From positions 1-10,096 of the forward strand of contig JAUCNG010421355.1 in NCBI GenBank assembly GCA_032353305.1: a stretch of 10,096 nt of DNA, in the 5' to 3' direction. Under the pieces are notes generated by a model, which was not told where the DNA came from, ran no database searches, and saw only the letters and a list, made by a program, of their open reading frames with translations. The DNA comes from Cephalothrix spiralis. Taxonomy: Eukaryota; Nemertea; Palaeonemertea; Archinemertea; Cephalotrichidae. A program made the translations under genes and the position numbers. This document shows positions 7,501 to 10,096 of the stretch, piece after piece. Within the stretch, counting starts at the first letter, position 1. Each line of letters opens with the position of its first letter.

Positions 7501-8863
7501 AATGTAATCGTAATTTTGAAATTATTAATCTCGCGCCTTAATTCCTAATAAATGTAACCTCCTCCTTTTCTTCGCTTTCGGTGACCTACCCTAGGCCTCC
7601 GTGTGAACGAACTTTATTTATGGCCCCTTCCCGAAAGAGCTCTAATGACTTAATTCTACCCGTCATAGAGACAAGGCACTCGTTTGATATATAAGTCACT
7701 TCTCTTACCTATCTATAAAACTATAAATTGTATTTTTTATACTGGGCACTAACCCAAATCCTACGCTGCCAAAGATTTAGTATAGCCACAGACCAATTAA
7801 TATGCATAATTTAATCATGACATAAGATCATATAATAGTGTTAGTACAATTGTAGGATGTAGTATGATTAGTAAATGATGACAAACACCATATAGATGAT
7901 ATGTATATTTTTTCTGTGCTATGTCTGGATCGCTGAATATGTACTTAATCGGTATTTTTCAACACCAAAAAACATTGTATTCATAGCCTTCAATCGTAAA
8001 TAGAAATTATATTACGTAATTTATTTAATTTTTAGCGATCCTAATACAAGCACAGAAAAAAATATATATATCATAATACTGCATAATGTTTATTATAATT
8101 TACGGATCTTACTATACATAGCTTTTAATTAATACTACACTGTTCTATCATGAATAAATGTTGCATTTTAATTTCACTTCTGATCGCTTTCTCCCAAGAA
8201 ATTCCAAGATGGCGGACTAGTTTTCTAGAACCGATTGAGACTAGGAACTAGTCTAATAATTATTGGATACTGGTTTTCAATAATTCACCCTTATTCATAT
8301 TGATTTATTTATGTATCAGCGTAAACAAGAGGAAGAAATACTGGTTGGGCAAAAATGAATATTTATATCTATTTATTTTAGCAGTAGTGTACATTATTTT
8401 AGTGAAATTGTAGACGGAATGCATATAGTTGCCCTCTAGTGTGTACTAGCTGTACTACAATGTTTATCTAACGTTGCGCTCTGCGTTTAAAATAGGCATA
8501 ACTCACTGCAACTGTCGTTAGACGCAGTAAAAATATTTAAATACATTAATCACCTCAGTTTTTTATAGTCTTCACCCCTCCAATCCCACATTATCATAAA
8601 ATTATTATGTGTTTTGTGTTGTACAGTTGTACTCGTTCTTGTTCACATTATTGTCTCTAGATGTTGTGTAATGTCAGTGTCAGTGTTTGAGTAAATTGCG
8701 CAAGAGCGAATTAACCTTTATCCTCCTTCGACCCCATTTTTATTTCATAATCCTAATATAAATCCGCATGGTCTGGAGTTTTAAAGATATAATCCTTCTT
8801 TTTGGTTTTTAAAGAGTAGGAAGAAAATGGTGGTTCTGAAGCACTTCAATATGCAAGGGAACT

Positions 8864-9035
8864 AGACTTTGCAAGGACCTACCCGGTTAAGGAATGATTT
8901 TTTAATTATTTCATGGGAAACACAACTGCAATGAGCGTTTAGAAGCGCTTCTAGTTTCGTAGATTCTAACCTATGGTCCCGTTCTTAGGGGACCTAATCA
9001 CACCTAAACCGGTAGGTCATTTGGAAACAAAGTCT
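8864..9035. repeat. Foldback with gapped arms about 30 bp long
   Basis: The left arm AGACTTTG..GACCTACCCGGTTAAGG (8864-8892) pairs with the right arm CCTAAACCGGTAGGTC..CAAAGTCT (9003-9035), with small gaps. The spacer of about 110 bp contains the perfect palindrome AGAAGCGCTTCT. This is a hairpin-capable structure that is probably another decayed miniature element. No target duplication is seen. Confidence 0.6.
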
Positions 9036-9181
9036 GTCATCCATATTGAAATGTTTCAAATTCCCATGTTTCTTATTGGGTTCTGAACTTTGAATGCCCT
9101 GTTTTGTTGATTTTGCATGTTTGATATAGCATTCAGTTGATTTTGTTAAGTTAATCGTTTACCTGCAATAATTGATTACAG

Positions 9182-9235
9182 CGTCGATTGGAGCGCAAAG
9201 AAGCAGCTGATAAGGCTGATGCTGAGGAAGCACAG
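9182..9235 (+). CDS. Cav2: Cav2 alpha-1, 54-bp exon in the II-III linker
   Basis: After acceptor GATTACAG the frame continues from 6051 without a break: RRLERKEAADKADAEEAQ, 18 codons, ending CAG before GT at 9236. Composition (Lys, Arg, Glu, Ala) continues the charged helical segment begun by [11 protein letters not shown] in the previous exon, which is how the post-S6 region of Cav2 proteins typically looks. Both ends are phase 0, so skipping it would keep the frame. The donor GTTCTG is a poor match to the GTAAGT used elsewhere in this gene. If it were not used, translation would run on for 68 more codons of hydrophobic, non-channel-like sequence to a stop at 9440-9442. That extension is most likely intron. 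Confidence 0.82.
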
Positions 9236-10096
9236 GTTCTGCCTGTTCATTACCTGAACTTGATTGAAATTTTAATTGCACGCTATGCTTTTTGCACGAA
9301 ACCATTATTACTTTTTATAGATCTTAAAAGCTATCATTTTAATTCCTTAATCAGTACATTCCTTTATCATTTATTCGACATAATTTCACTTACAAATATA
9401 GAAGTAATCTTATTATCAAAGACTTTGGACTCGGTGAAATAAGCTGCTTGTCTAATGCCTTTGATACAGTCAATCATGACATCCTCTCAGGAACCAGTGA
9501 TAGTAGCATGAACTTAGACCTGTTAGCATATTTTCTTCTCAGACATTCAGTTAAGCGATTTTTTTAACAATGAGGCTTTTTAACCTATTCTGCGTCATTC
9601 TTAGGAGGTCACAAATACGTTTATTTAACTTAAGCAAATGGCAAATTCTTTATCAGCCGGATTTTTCAATTTACACTTTTTAGTATAATTTTGCTTACCT
9701 TATCATTTTATTATCTTTTAGATCATTTAACATTATGATTTATCTTAAATTTTGTTTTACTTTTTTATCATCAGCATCGAGAATTACTTATGGAACTTAT
9801 AAAGGTTTAATATTTATTTAGCAATACTTCAATTCAATTATTATGATAAATATAAAATTATGCTCAAGGTTAAAAACAAGAAAAAGTTTTTTATAGTGTA
9901 TTCATTTCTAAGTTGATAGTAATTATGAATGGCCAAGTGCTTCATCTGTATGGTCTTTCGCTCTTTCCATACCGATAAAGCTCTCTACCATTATTAAATA
10001 CTATCAACTTAGAAATGAACATCTCGACTACCTCGCTATGTAATTGGCATTATCTATACCTCGGGATACTGGATATCAACTCATGGGATTGATTCA
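9236..10096 (+). other. Downstream intron (5' portion)
   Basis: AT-rich sequence after the 54-bp exon, running off the window. The open frame to 9442 has no calcium-channel resemblance and is treated as intronic read-through. A perfect 21-bp inverted repeat lies at 9901-9921 and 9999-10019. No further II-III linker exon could be recognised, but this linker is poorly conserved between animals, so a small exon could be missed. Confidence 0.65.
9901..10019. repeat. 119-bp hairpin with perfect 21-bp arms
   Basis: TTCATTTCTAAGTTGATAGTA at 9901-9921 is the exact reverse complement of 9999-10019. Pairing continues inward imperfectly through ATTATGAATGG against CCATTATTAAA, giving a stem of roughly 33 bp. 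A second inverted pair, GTATGG / CCATAC, sits in the loop. The perfect arms suggest a recent miniature inverted-repeat insertion or a structure kept by selection. No clear target duplication was found. Confidence 0.85.

Larger units (their letters stand above)
6052..9181 (+). other. Long intron (3130 bp) at the start of the II-III linker
   Basis: Donor GTACGA at 6052 and acceptor AATTGATTACAG ending at 9181, phase 0. It contains a hAT-like element (6206-6680), a hAT-type terminus without a visible partner (7394-7500), and a foldback (8864-9035) around a perfect 12-bp palindrome, AGAAGCGCTTCT, at 8941-8952. The stretches 6690-7390 and 7510-8860 are AT-rich. I found no exon candidate, tRNA-like element or coding signal in them, although a small alternative exon could escape inspection by eye. 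Confidence 0.82.

Noticed and set aside
9236-9442. In-frame extension of the last exon to a stop codon
   Set aside because: AT-rich, hydrophobic and unlike any calcium-channel linker; preceded by CAG/GT, so read as intron. Kept as an isoform possibility in the findings.

Overview
This is nuclear DNA from an invertebrate animal. It is AT-rich and intron-dominated, and it carries a central stretch of one multi-exon gene on the + strand: the alpha-1 (pore-forming) subunit of a Cav2-type (non-L-type, presynaptic class) voltage-gated calcium channel. Six exons (1621-1748, 3313-3425, 4089-4198, 4793-4924, 5757-6051, 9182-9235) join in a continuous reading frame of 832 nt (277 complete codons). Together they encode all of homology domain II (S1 to S6 with its pore loop) and the first residues of the II-III cytoplasmic linker. 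All five internal introns have GT..AG ends, and codon phase is preserved at each junction. Neither end of the gene is in the window. Domain I and the I-II linker lie upstream; the rest of the II-III linker and domains III and IV lie downstream.

The subtype call rests on family hallmarks: [11 protein letters not shown] after S2, [16 protein letters not shown] after S4, and [14 protein letters not shown] after S6 are Cav2-like (Cav1 has NLADAESL-type sequence after S6). The organism is probably a flatworm, perhaps a trematode. This is inferred from the protein's feel, base composition, short-to-long intron pattern and tRNA-derived SINE heads, and is not proven.

Layout: 1-1620 upstream intron (34-bp tandem repeat; a small hAT-like foldback element). 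1749-3312 intron (tRNA-like SINE head; a large foldback with 207-bp arms). 3426-4088 intron (second tRNA-like SINE head). 4199-4792 intron (short foldback). 4925-5756 intron (CpG-rich patch). 6052-9181 long intron (larger hAT-like element with target-site duplication, one hAT-type terminus, another foldback). 9236-10096 downstream intron (perfect 21-bp hairpin).

Functionally the window is one gene. What stands out beyond the coding exons is the density of inverted-repeat, non-autonomous transposon-like elements: six foldbacks are identified, spread over five of the introns. All would be transcribed in the channel pre-mRNA. No bacterial-type features, complete transposase, CRISPR array or independent gene is visible.
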